Shown: in pieces, positions 12,401 through 20,886 of the stretch
Numbering within the stretch: position 1 is the stretch's first letter
Layout: every line of letters begins with the position of its first letter
DNA from: Buddleja alternifolia
Taxonomy: Eukaryota; Streptophyta; Magnoliopsida; Lamiales; Scrophulariaceae
Direction: 5' to 3'
NCBI GenBank assembly: GCA_019426215.1
Contig: WHWC01000143.1
Location: forward strand, 1-64,000
DNA length: 64,000 nt
Notes under the pieces: generated by a model
The model's database searches: none
The model's input: only the letters and a program-made list of their open reading frames with translations
What the model was told of the DNA's origin: nothing
Position numbers and translations under genes: made by a program

Positions 12401-13110
12401 CCCAGCAACTTGGTCTTATTCAACGGAAGACCAGAAGAATATACACACTGTGATTTGTATAAAAGGTCACTCAGGACAAGCCCATACGGTTTATTCGAGC
12501 CGCTTAAACAGTCCCAAAATCTTCCAAAAACGTACTCACTCCAGTTGATTTTGATGTTCAAGAGTATGGCAGTCATCATCTGGAATTGTACTGGGTTCAC
12601 CTTATCAAAGGTTCCCACTCTGCATTCTATGATCTTGCTGCAGAAATCAGCCAATAGCCGGTATTTGGACACCAGGTCTTTCTTTTCGAAATATTGAGTG
12701 TAGGGTACATCGTCGTACGCACTCATGGTTGTCCATGCTTCCTTGATCTGTTTTAAAGTAATAGAATCCAGTGCCTCACCCTCATTTGGGAGTTTGAAGT
12801 TCTCGGCAATGGAGGCAGCAGTCAGAGTGAATTCCTTGGGAGGCTCCTTCGAGGATAGAGGAATTAGACAAGAGATAGACTTCTTGTCCTCTGAAAGTTT
12901 GGCAGTCCTCCAGAAGGTATCCACTTCAGTTGGAAACAGATACGAGTATTGAGTCAAGAATGACTTGAGCCCAGCTTTGACGACCATATCCATCATATCT
13001 GTTAGATTGATCTGAGGTTGCTCATACAAAAATTTCCAGTCGACAACAAGGCCTTCAGTAACCTTGATGGTAGCTTCGGCAGAAGTAGACGAGGATTTCT
13101 TTGGTGCCAT
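9424..13110 (-). CDS. Giant 1228-aa accessory ORF of element B, downstream of pol
   Basis: The ORF is uninterrupted from ATG (MAPKKSSSTSAEAT) to stop. Residues about 25-250 form a globular region (DWKFLYEQPQINLTDM, WSEYVFGRFWDCL) resembling the domain annotated in plants as 'putative plant transposon protein'. Residues about 260-370 are basic with nuclear-localisation-like clusters (KRPAATKKRAPRKHK, FKRSRTSKRRAAP). An acidic, alanine-rich low-complexity part follows, then a second globular region from about residue 500 to 960 (YNEERYIAAENDVARLIDFD). Near residues 1110-1210 there is a predicted coiled coil (MKEELEKRLETLETSINDA), and the end is lysine/arginine rich. I see no signal peptide or transmembrane segment, so calling it envelope-like would rest on position only. 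Its role is unknown; nucleic-acid or capsid association is inference from the basic and coiled-coil parts. Confidence 0.8.
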   Translation of the reverse strand: MAPKKSSSTSAEATIKVTEGLVVDWKFLYEQPQINLTDMMDMVVKAGLKSFLTQYSYLFPTEVDTFWRTAKLSEDKKSISCLIPLSSKEPPKEFTLTAASIAENFKLPNEGEALDSITLKQIKEAWTTMSAYDDVPYTQYFEKKDLVSKYRLLADFCSKIIECRVGTFDKVNPVQFQMMTAILLNIKINWSEYVFGRFWDCLSGSNKPYGLVLSDLLYKSQCVYSSGLPLNKTKLLGKRILNNLFNPPKIGGAAKPLSERLEVRQASDKEAERPVPEEAVKRPAATKKRAPRKHKVKFAASSQKVDEETDEDAEDKLPLKRRKLEGIIKQIDFEEPAADPPAPPPKLVEGVNVKKIFKRSRTSKRRAAPVPEEPETDEPSAQVTVEPSAQSIAVETSSQGKFISSHSISFPTSVEDPALIEDSSSLSAIVPAAAAEASTDIILDVDLTEVVTIAKDVAAEVAAIEAEEPAATEVQTSSPVQAITEARSEGQSDAEDVPAPRHFFQLDPLTTIDHSINYMPPALEEDFIPAGYNEERYIAAENDVARLIDFDSQIKAIIQDRQGGRTPRCDMDLAYYLDYGHSKPTGFALRDYSIRVYEPLRPSFLNPSESVLNREGYTHFPQTAHSPENLASVRPLRLWKNKAAHAGERLESLTDLLQTEADAYFDSVWNANYQPDRYRFEAIRDIHLEGIRAMVTAGTDFCINEVNWVEVYVGHKYTFSELVQAPHLFGIGMHDKKRQFAKYCLKQRQQRVGPVLKLPIVRHQIEQCLREELHRFSTTPLLFNAQTSSSGTSGVLCLKFAPSHCEENFNLMVKILTPVSLFDKIFTANLRSWNGSVISPFKGYPLLPSIRSEVLDHYEFVLSLLERNQELAQALYPYLEEYYADCVPAHRRPTSLPSDCLIGFSRQYCPDSLFSIAQAPSKVFPNHVLDIIGPMHIRAIDSPLRTYISGTCISRTRLTELLDSASTSYADLARWNFQFDDFRQPESTLEEAPDKSAEAFKSAVTSIPASAEELVQASPPEDIPDASEPVTVDSAEDLSLDIRGTVFDPAHQVSFDSLKHSSRFKRPAPQAVPSDESQSFGPLLKSVLENISAHATQNEESLHWIKDDLAKIETHVMSAQIAHMRSSAQAAVGECKQDFQEMHDATQATQLAMKEELEKRLETLETSINDATSAKLLALQERFDKRLDDITDSMSQIAHQVSLLTDHFLKSDDGNKGKRRKRRKEESV

Positions 13111-13941
13111 TTTTAGTGAAAGAGATGAACTGAGATTTGCTTTTGCTTTTGAGAGAGAGAGAAAGTAAATTTGCAGAGATTTTTGAGTATGAGTAAATGA
13201 ATTTTCTGCAAATTGTGTTTTAAATGACAGAGGTTAATTTTTGAAACTTGTGTTCTCTTATCTCTGTAGGATTGACACACGTGTAAAGAGTTTTAATCTC
13301 AGCCATGAATTCATTAACCGCGGACGCGAGTTTTGTGTAATAGAGAGAAGTTACATTTGGTAATTCTCATATAAAGATTTGACATCCGAGTTAAAGTTTT
13401 AAAAACGTTTGGCATTTTCAGAGTGTAACACACGCGCCCGTCTGTACACTGACATGTACACAAACACGTGCTATCTCTGAACCGTCATTTTGAAAAAAGT
13501 TTTTAATTACCCGCCAGTTTGATGTGATAGAAATGTGTGGATAGAGTACACAATAGACTGTTGAGTCTATCCACTACTTCAAGGAGCGTGTAAAAAAAGG
13601 TGTTATGCATGAATTTTTTAAAATCATTTTTATATTAAGTGTTGAATGGAATAGTTTCAACGCTTAATACCACTTATTGGAGACAATATGGACGCTTAAA
13701 GCTAAATTCATTTTATGGTTTAGCGTCCAACAAATTACACAAAAGAATACTAAGCGTTGATGATCATGCATCTGAAAGTTTTTGGATCATTGACGCTTAG
13801 TTATGTTCAAGTATAATTTTAAGGTTCCCCCTAAATTTGATAACTTGTACCATTTGTTTTGTTTTGCAAAGAAAACTTTTAGACATAAACCAAGTGGATT
13901 CCCCCTAAATTGTATGTCTAATAAAGTATGATGCTTGATGA
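13111..13941 (-). other. Spacer between pol and the giant ORF of element B
   Basis: 831 bp without an ORF. It has a GA-rich stretch just upstream of the giant ORF start and several copies of the AAGCGT/ACGCTT word (for example near 13658, 13690, 13754 and 13792). Pol ends in TAA, and the downstream context does not resemble the stop-suppression signal described for SIRE1, so the giant ORF probably needs its own transcript or another mechanism. Confidence 0.6.
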
Positions 13942-16900
13942 TTAGGCGTTTAAATCAATCATACCTAGTTCATTTTTCAAAGTGAGAAAGCGTTGTTCGT
14001 TGAGCGCTTTGGTGAAGATATCTGCCAATTGTTTGTCAGTTCCAATAAAATGCATGGAGATATCTTTCTTTTGAACATGGTCACGAAGGAAATGGTATCT
14101 AATGTCAATGTGTTTGGTTCTTGAATGAAGAACAGGGTTTTGAGTCATGGCTAGAGCGCTTTGGTTATCACAAAGAATGGGGGTTGGACCTAGGATTGTT
14201 CCATAATCTCTAAGTTGTTGCCTCATCCATAAAACTTGTGCACAACAACTTCCTGCAGCTACATACTCAGCTTCGGCTGTGGAGGTAGCTATGGATTGTT
14301 GTTTCTTGCTATGCCATGAAACTAACCTATCACCTAGAAATTGACAAGTACCACTAGTACTTTTACGATCTATTTTGCAACCTGCAAAATCTGCATCTGA
14401 GTAACCGATTAGTTCAAAAGGAGAATCCCTAGGATACCATAAGCCCACATTTTGTGTGCCTTTTAGGTATTTAAGGATTTTCTTGGCAGCAATTAAGTGT
14501 GACTCTTTAGGATCAGCTTGAAATCGTGCACACATGCATACCGAAAACATGATATCAGGTCTACTGGCAGTAAGATAAAGAAGTGATCCAATGATACCTC
14601 TATAATTAGTGATATCAACTTTCTTTTCACTTTCATCTTTATCTAACTTAAGCGTTTGGCTCATTGGAATTTTTGAATATGATGTATTTTTCATACCAAA
14701 TTTCTTAATCATGTCTCTCGTATATTTAGCTTGGTTAATAAATATTCCATTAGGGAGTTGTTTAACTTGTAATCCTAAGAAGAAAGTTAACTCACCCATC
14801 ATGCTCATTTCAAATTGTTCTTGCATCATTTTCAAAAATTTCTCACACAGACGCTTGTTAGTAGAGCCAAATATGATATCATCAACATAAATTTGGACTA
14901 AGAGAATATCTTCGTTATTGGTAATTTTAAATAACGTTGTATCAACGCTGCCTTTTGAAAAGCCTTTACCAATAAGAAAGATAGAGAGAGTGTCATACCA
15001 TGCTCGGGGTGCTTGCTTAAGCCTATAAAGTGCTTTGTCTAGCTTGTACACCATACCCTTACCATGGTAGTTGAAGAATACCGGTGGTTGCTCCACATAT
15101 ACTTCTTCTTGGAGTTTACCATTCAGGAAGGCACTCTTCACGTCCATTTGATACACTGTAAACTTGTTAAACGTTGCATACGCTAGAAACATGCGGATTG
15201 CTTCAAGACGGGCGACCGGAGCGTATGTCTCATCAAAGTCAATGCCCTCTTCTTGGCAATATCCTTGAGCTACGAGTCTGGCCTTGTTTCTTATTACAAT
15301 GCCATTCCCATCCATCTTGTTTCTATAAACCCATCTAGTTCCAATGACTCCTTGGTGAGTTGGTCTTGGTACTAGTGTCCAAACCTTACTACGCTCAAAT
15401 TGATTAAGTTCTTCTTGCATGGCTTCAATCCAACTTGGATCATTTAGCACTTCATCCACTTTCTTAGGTTCCATCTGAGATAAAAAGCTTGCGAACATAG
15501 CCTCATTGAATGTAGCGGCTCTCGTTCTAACAGGCGCTCCAATATCTCCAATAATTTGCTCTGGTGGATGATCTCGCAGCCATAGTCTATCTGGTTGGAA
15601 GGGGTTAAGAGATTGAACAGGCGCTTGGGGATCAGACGCTTGACTACCTTCTTGCGTAGGCGCTTCAAATTCACAATTCCTTGTTTGCTCTTGATGATCA
15701 CTCTCTTCATGATCATCAGCATTTCTTATATAATTATCCAGAGTAATCTCACGAGTAATCTTAGGAGGTGGCACTGAGATCTCATCATCGTCGTCAGTAT
15801 CTTCATCAATAGTAATCTTAGACGCTTGATGACAAAGATCTTCAACTCCTACATCATTTATATGAACCTTACTCGGTTCTTGGTTAGCATCATCAAAAAC
15901 AACATGAATAGATTCCTCAACCTTCGATTTGCCCTTGTTTAGGATGCGAAAATTCTTCCCATTCTTGGCATAGCCTAGAAAGATTCCCTCATCCGCTTCA
16001 GGATCAAATGTCTTTAGGCTTTGGGATCCATTATTATGAATATAGCACTTAGAACCAAAGACGTGAAAATATGAGACATCTGGCTTAATTCCCTTCCATA
16101 GTTCATATGGAATTTTTCCATGCTGTTTGTTGATCATGCAACGATTTTGAGTGTAACACGCAGTGTTGATCGCTTCGGCCCAAAATCTAGGAGCAAGCTT
16201 GGATTCTGCTAACATTGTCCTAGCGGCTTCCTTTAGCGTTCTGTTCCGGCGCTCAGCAACACCATTCTGTTGGGGAGTTCTGGGAGCTGAATACTCATGA
16301 TGTATTCCATTTTCTGCACAAAACTTCTCAACAATCTTGTTAGAAAACTCACTACCGTGATCACTTCTTATTCTTGCAACTTTAAGATCTTTCAATGTTT
16401 GAAGTTGTCGAATAAGCGTTGTTAACTTGTCACATGTTTCATCTTTGGATGACAGAAATTCTACCCAAGTAAATCGAGAGAAATCATCTACTATCACCAA
16501 AGTATACTTTTTACCGCTTACACTGGTTGTTTGAACAGGTCCAAACAGATCCATGTGAAGTAGTTCAAGTATTCTAGAGGTAGATAGATGAGGTTTTCTC
16601 TTGAACGATGACTTAACTCGTTTACCCATTTGACAAGCGTCACAAAGGCGATCCTTGTGAAATGGTCCATTTGGTAATCCCTCTACAAGATTTTGACTTA
16701 TAAGCTGATTCAATTTAGTAGACTTAGTCTTAGCGTCATTTATATAGCAACAGTCACTTGAGAATATGACTTCAAAGCCTTTATCACAAAATTGACTGAT
16801 GCTTAATAGATTGTGCTTTAGACCCTCAACATAGTAAACATCACTTATCATGATGTTCCCCCTATGCACAGTACCTATACCTTTGGTTTTACCTTTGGAG

Positions 16901-17037
16901 TTGTCACCAAATACAACCTGAGGACCATTGGCAGCTCGATAGTTGATCAGAAGATCCTTGGAACCAGTCATGTGCCTTGACGATCCACTATCGAAGTACC
17001 AAATAGATGTATCGACTCTAGCTCTAGGTACCTGCAC
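13942..17037 (-). CDS. pol: Element B pol: protease, integrase, reverse transcriptase, RNase H
   Basis: 1031 codons are open, without an ATG at the start: the frame opens after a TGA and is the same frame as gag. In order there are the aspartic protease ([13 protein letters not shown], residues ~13-25), the GAG-pre-integrase region ([12 protein letters not shown]), the integrase core ([30 protein letters not shown], giving the D-D-E triad), reverse transcriptase ([12 protein letters not shown] and the catalytic YVDDIIFGS) and RNase H ([21 protein letters not shown]). The C-terminus is [10 protein letters not shown]. All catalytic motifs look intact and there is no internal stop, so it decayed little after insertion. 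In Sireviruses this is the C-terminal part of a gag-pol polyprotein. Confidence 0.93.
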   Translation of the reverse strand: MQVPRARVDTSIWYFDSGSSRHMTGSKDLLINYRAANGPQVVFGDNSKGKTKGIGTVHRGNIMISDVYYVEGLKHNLLSISQFCDKGFEVIFSSDCCYINDAKTKSTKLNQLISQNLVEGLPNGPFHKDRLCDACQMGKRVKSSFKRKPHLSTSRILELLHMDLFGPVQTTSVSGKKYTLVIVDDFSRFTWVEFLSSKDETCDKLTTLIRQLQTLKDLKVARIRSDHGSEFSNKIVEKFCAENGIHHEYSAPRTPQQNGVAERRNRTLKEAARTMLAESKLAPRFWAEAINTACYTQNRCMINKQHGKIPYELWKGIKPDVSYFHVFGSKCYIHNNGSQSLKTFDPEADEGIFLGYAKNGKNFRILNKGKSKVEESIHVVFDDANQEPSKVHINDVGVEDLCHQASKITIDEDTDDDDEISVPPPKITREITLDNYIRNADDHEESDHQEQTRNCEFEAPTQEGSQASDPQAPVQSLNPFQPDRLWLRDHPPEQIIGDIGAPVRTRAATFNEAMFASFLSQMEPKKVDEVLNDPSWIEAMQEELNQFERSKVWTLVPRPTHQGVIGTRWVYRNKMDGNGIVIRNKARLVAQGYCQEEGIDFDETYAPVARLEAIRMFLAYATFNKFTVYQMDVKSAFLNGKLQEEVYVEQPPVFFNYHGKGMVYKLDKALYRLKQAPRAWYDTLSIFLIGKGFSKGSVDTTLFKITNNEDILLVQIYVDDIIFGSTNKRLCEKFLKMMQEQFEMSMMGELTFFLGLQVKQLPNGIFINQAKYTRDMIKKFGMKNTSYSKIPMSQTLKLDKDESEKKVDITNYRGIIGSLLYLTASRPDIMFSVCMCARFQADPKESHLIAAKKILKYLKGTQNVGLWYPRDSPFELIGYSDADFAGCKIDRKSTSGTCQFLGDRLVSWHSKKQQSIATSTAEAEYVAAGSCCAQVLWMRQQLRDYGTILGPTPILCDNQSALAMTQNPVLHSRTKHIDIRYHFLRDHVQKKDISMHFIGTDKQLADIFTKALNEQRFLTLKNELGMIDLNA

Positions 17038-17274
17038 TCAAGAAGGGAAGTTCTATTTCTGTTTAGGTACCCATTGTTGCTTGGGTCCTTTAACATTAGT
17101 AACATTGTCAGTTTGAATTAGAACTTTAGGAACCCATATTTGCCTAGTCTTCATTGTAGGAATATTGGCCTTTTTGGGTTTCACATTGTGATGTGTGTGC
17201 TTTTTGGATGTATAATAATATCCACGATTATAATAATAGTCATAATCATAGTCATAATCATAATCATCATAGTA

Positions 17275-19266
17275 TCAATAATATGATCTTGACTGTCTTG
17301 GATATTGACGCTGGTATTTCCTTGGCACTGGCTTGGGTTGCATTTTTGGTGCTGGACGCTTAGCGCTTGATTCACAGTTGTCAGTCTTATCTTTAGCTTT
17401 TTGAGCGTTTGGATTAACCCGTCTTTGTGAATCATTTGCCTTAGTTTCACCCTTGCCTGAGTTAGTTTTGACTTTCTCCTTTGGCCTCTTACCATTGTCA
17501 TTTGGTTCATTTTGAGTTTGACCTTGTGAACTTTTTTCAACAAAGATAACACCCTTTCCTTTGTTGTTTGTTGTAACATTAGATTGATTGGATTGTTTAC
17601 CGAGTTTATCGCATCCTAAACCGGTCTTCTCACCAAATAATCTGGTTACTTCAGTCACATTATCCAGCTGTCTAGAGGCTTTTGATAATGATGAAATGAG
17701 CTGCTCTGATTTGGCAAGTCTAGCGATCAAATCAGCTTCTCTTTTGACTATTATATCAAGATCACCTTTTAATTGAATAATTTCACTCTCAAGCGATTGG
17801 TTTTTCTCAATGCACTGTTGATGAATTCGCAATTCTGCTCTGAGCGTTACTTTATCTTTAGTGAGTGATGAAATAATAGCGAGATCATTTTGATATATTT
17901 TGGCAGCTTCTTGACATTCATTATAGTATTCTCTGACTTTGTCAAGTAATTCATCATAAGAAAGAGGAATTGATAATTCATTGATTACCTCAGGAGACCC
18001 TTCATCATCTCTGGCCATGAGACATATGAGTGCTGAGTCATCTAATGGCTCATCATCATCACTACTTTCGTCTGATGATTCTAAATCTTCAGGTGCGGAT
18101 GCTAGTTCTGATTTCGCTAGCAAACCTTGTTGTCGAAGGTTGCTCCTGAATTGGTTTCTATCCAAGTAATCCTGCCTTGAGGGCTTGGATACGTTTGGAT
18201 AAGGCCAATTTACCTGGTAGTGCCCCGGTTTTCTGCAATTATAACAAAGATTAGTTTTCATCTTTTGTTCATTTGATAAGCTTGCAGTGTGTGGCTTTGA
18301 GACCACGGGTGCTGAGAGATTTTGAGTGGACGCTTGATATTGAACAGACGCTTGGGGTGAAGGAGCAGAATACTGAGGCGCTTGGTACTGTTGTTGTACT
18401 AGAGTGGTCGCTTGATATGAACTTTGTCCTTGATTATTGAAACCTTTTCCTTTCTTTTCATATCTCAAGAACTTCCTGAATCTATTCAGCAAAGCCAACT
18501 CTTCTTCCTCATTGATATCTGAATTCTTTTCTTTATTACCCGATTTGCCCTTGATTGATGCAATAAGCGCTCCAGATTCAATTACTGGACTACTCACAAT
18601 ATCACTGACAGAATTCAACTCGAACTCAAATGCTTTTAGTTCTGAAAAGGCGTCTTCTGGAGTTAGAAGATCCAGCATATTTGATTCTCTCATAGCGGTT
18701 GTCTTCATCAAGAATTTACTTGGTAAGCTTCTAAAGATTTTGACCACCATTTCTCGGTTCTGTAAATCCATTCCCAACGATGTAAGTTCTGTAACTAGAG
18801 CTGTAAATCTTATATCCAAGTGCTCTAACATTTCATTGGGTAGCATCTTAAATCCATTAAACTTTTCCTTGGCAATGGAAAGTTTGTTTTCTTTGATTTG
18901 GGCTGAGCCACCACAAATCATAGCCAACTTATCCCATATTTCTTTAGTAGTTTTGCAAGATTTGATTTTGTTAAATAAGTTGTCATTATCACCAATAGCC
19001 GTATATAGAGCGTTACGTCCAACATTGTCCAAGTTCGCTCTTCGACGCTCATCTGGAGTCCATTCTTGTTTTGGTTTTTCAACGTAACCATCGGGAGTTT
19101 CTTCTGTGGCTCCAGGTGCTCTTGTGATAACTTTATATATTTTGATTGGCCCATCTGAAATGATATCGCACATGTCATCGTCACACGAACAGAGATATGT
19201 AAATGCTTTGACTTTCCATGTGTCATAATTTGATTCGGTCAGCTTGGCAACTTTAGCAAATGCCAT
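17275..19266 (-). CDS. gag: Element B gag (663 aa)
   Basis: It starts at an ATG (MAFAKVAKLTESNYDTW), about 100 nt after the primer binding site. Residues 1-250 are a copia gag (UBN2-type) domain with ATEETPDGYVEK, IWDKLAMICGG and LPSKFLMKT. A Q/A-rich linker follows, then a zinc knuckle near residue 340 whose last cysteine is changed to tryptophan (CYNCRKPGHYQVNWP). After that come an acidic stretch (ESSDESSDDDEPLDD), a coiled coil (EIIQLKGDLDIIVKREADL) and a basic tail. It would form the particle core and bind RNA. The frame continues after a TGA at 17275 through a tyrosine/aspartate-rich segment and a typical WVPK motif to pol, with further stops at 17053 and 17038. Confidence 0.88.
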   Translation of the reverse strand: MAFAKVAKLTESNYDTWKVKAFTYLCSCDDDMCDIISDGPIKIYKVITRAPGATEETPDGYVEKPKQEWTPDERRRANLDNVGRNALYTAIGDNDNLFNKIKSCKTTKEIWDKLAMICGGSAQIKENKLSIAKEKFNGFKMLPNEMLEHLDIRFTALVTELTSLGMDLQNREMVVKIFRSLPSKFLMKTTAMRESNMLDLLTPEDAFSELKAFEFELNSVSDIVSSPVIESGALIASIKGKSGNKEKNSDINEEEELALLNRFRKFLRYEKKGKGFNNQGQSSYQATTLVQQQYQAPQYSAPSPQASVQYQASTQNLSAPVVSKPHTASLSNEQKMKTNLCYNCRKPGHYQVNWPYPNVSKPSRQDYLDRNQFRSNLRQQGLLAKSELASAPEDLESSDESSDDDEPLDDSALICLMARDDEGSPEVINELSIPLSYDELLDKVREYYNECQEAAKIYQNDLAIISSLTKDKVTLRAELRIHQQCIEKNQSLESEIIQLKGDLDIIVKREADLIARLAKSEQLISSLSKASRQLDNVTEVTRLFGEKTGLGCDKLGKQSNQSNVTTNNKGKGVIFVEKSSQGQTQNEPNDNGKRPKEKVKTNSGKGETKANDSQRRVNPNAQKAKDKTDNCESSAKRPAPKMQPKPVPRKYQRQYPRQSRSYY

Positions 19267-19356
19267 TTCTAAATTTTAAAAAACAACTAGTTTTTTGAAA
19301 GAAAAGGATCTAAACAAGCAGTTATGCTTGGAAATTTTAAAATTTCAATTTTAACC

Positions 19357-19368
19357 GCTCTGATACCA
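19357..19368 (-). promoter_or_regulatory. Primer binding site of element B
   Basis: On the - strand TGGTATCAGAGC follows the 5' LTR by two bases. This is the standard initiator tRNA-Met site and fixes the orientation of the element. Confidence 0.9.
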
Positions 19369-19370
19369 CT

Positions 19371-20886
19371 TGTTGGTCCCAAGTGGCATACGAAAGGGTC
19401 TAGAAGGGGGGGTTGAATAGACCCTGAAGTCTTTTTCGATTTCAAAAAGGTTTCGTATTAAAATGGTTTTGGACGCTTGAAATGTGAACGCTTGACTGAG
19501 CGTTTACTTAGAAATATAGACGCTTAGGTTAAGCGTCTGATGAAGACTGTTTTTAGAGAGTTAACTTAGACTTCAAGATTTGAATACTTTAACCGAGTGG
19601 GTTTAAGCGTTCAGTTCTTTAATCAGTGTTAGCACAGCGGAATGATTTTTCTAGTCTTCTTTTGAAAGCTTTAGCGTCACCAGAAGTTTGATTGTGTTTT
19701 ACTTAATCAATTTGTGCAATGATATGATATGAAAGAATTGACTGAAAAGTAAATAACACAATATTTGTAAGGTTCGTTGGGTGATGTAATCCCAACTATG
19801 TCCTTCTTCTCCTTGAACACTTGGAGGCAATCCACTAAAGTGATTCTCAAAGAATCACACAGAATCTTCTACACAATAAGGAGAGATAGATGTCGATGAC
19901 TTGAGCTCCTTGATCACACAGATTTCTGCTCCAAATCACTTCAATCTCCTTGCTTCTTTCACCCAGAAATGATGCAAGTATCCAACTTCGACTTCACACA
20001 GATCGCGAGGCTTGGATGTATTTTTTTAAAACGGTTTGTTTGATTTTGATGAAGTTCAAACAACTTGGAAATATCTCAGTAGGAAAGTGGTTTCTTCGAA
20101 AAGAATGTTTGAGATATTTCTTGACTGTCTCGGGATTGAAGAAAAGCAGAAGGAATATTTTCTTGAATATTCTGGCTTTTCTGAGAGTTTAAGGAATGAG
20201 ACTTCAATGCAATAACAATTCGACTTGAAGATTAATTGTTTTTTTTTTTTTTTGGCTTGTTGTTGAAGTCCTATTTATATGCATTCTTGGAGAAAGTGTC
20301 TGTTTGACACATGCACAGGCGCGTGTCTCTCACTTCCGCGAGTGAACAACTTTTGTCCTTTTTCCTGAAAATCTGCTGCACAAAAGTTGGTGCTGCAGTC
20401 TGAGATAGTTGACAGTCCAATAGGGTGGCTTCTCCGTACGTCTGAAAGTGCTTATCACATTTAATGCTCTTATCAACATTTAATGCATTTGAATTAAATA
20501 CCCGTTGGTACTTAATGCTTTGAGAATATTTGCATTAAACTCCTTCTGGACTTAGAAATAAATTCAGGTGAAATTACTTCTGTCCCATAAGGAAACGCTT
20601 GATGTAGCTGGTTAATTGGACTCTTGGAGACTTTTATCTTCTTTCAGAAATCAGGCGCTTGAGTCTTCGAACTTTTCCACTGATAAACTCACTCAGAAAT
20701 TATCAGACGCTCAGCCTAAGACTACTTAGCCTAACAATCTAAAGTAAAATAAAACAAAGCCTATTACAAAACTAACGCTTCAAAGCTTATACAAATTTTC
20801 AACTAAAATCAAACTTACATATTTTGGGGGTCTAACACAAAGTCCTAATTGTCATCATCAAAACATCTAACATGAAATTCCTAACA
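19371..20886 (-). repeat. 5' LTR of element B (right)
   Basis: 1516 bp with the same termini as 7148-8693. It carries the hairpin GACGCTTA-GGT-TAAGCGTC at 19519-19537. In element orientation this is the promoter-bearing LTR. Confidence 0.93.

Larger units (their letters stand above)
7148..20886 (-). mobile_element. Sirevirus-like copia retrotransposon B, near full length
   Basis: The element is bounded by two ~1.5-kb direct LTRs with TG...CA termini and flanked by CATGT (7143-7147) and CATAT (20887-20891), a 5-bp target duplication with one later change. On the - strand the order is LTR, primer binding site, gag, pol, spacer, giant ORF, small overlapping ORF, polypurine tract, LTR. The extra ORF after pol, the large gag and the long LTRs, together with the internal flank GATGATGGC and purine tract next to the 3' LTR, are Sirevirus hallmarks. 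Pol has no interruption, whereas gag and pol are separated by three in-frame stops, so this copy is probably not autonomous. Confidence 0.92.

Noticed and set aside
9424..13110. Calling the giant ORF an envelope gene
   Set aside because: Only the position supports this; I see no signal peptide or transmembrane stretch, so I kept a neutral name.
13942..13960. Stop-codon suppression between pol and the giant ORF as in SIRE1
   Set aside because: The pol stop is TAA followed by TCATCA, and the next ORF starts about 830 bp later, so the known signal and spacing are absent.
17181..17579. 132-aa ORF on the minus strand overlapping gag
   Set aside because: It is a shadow frame of the gag tail, basic only because of the underlying lysine-rich coding sequence.
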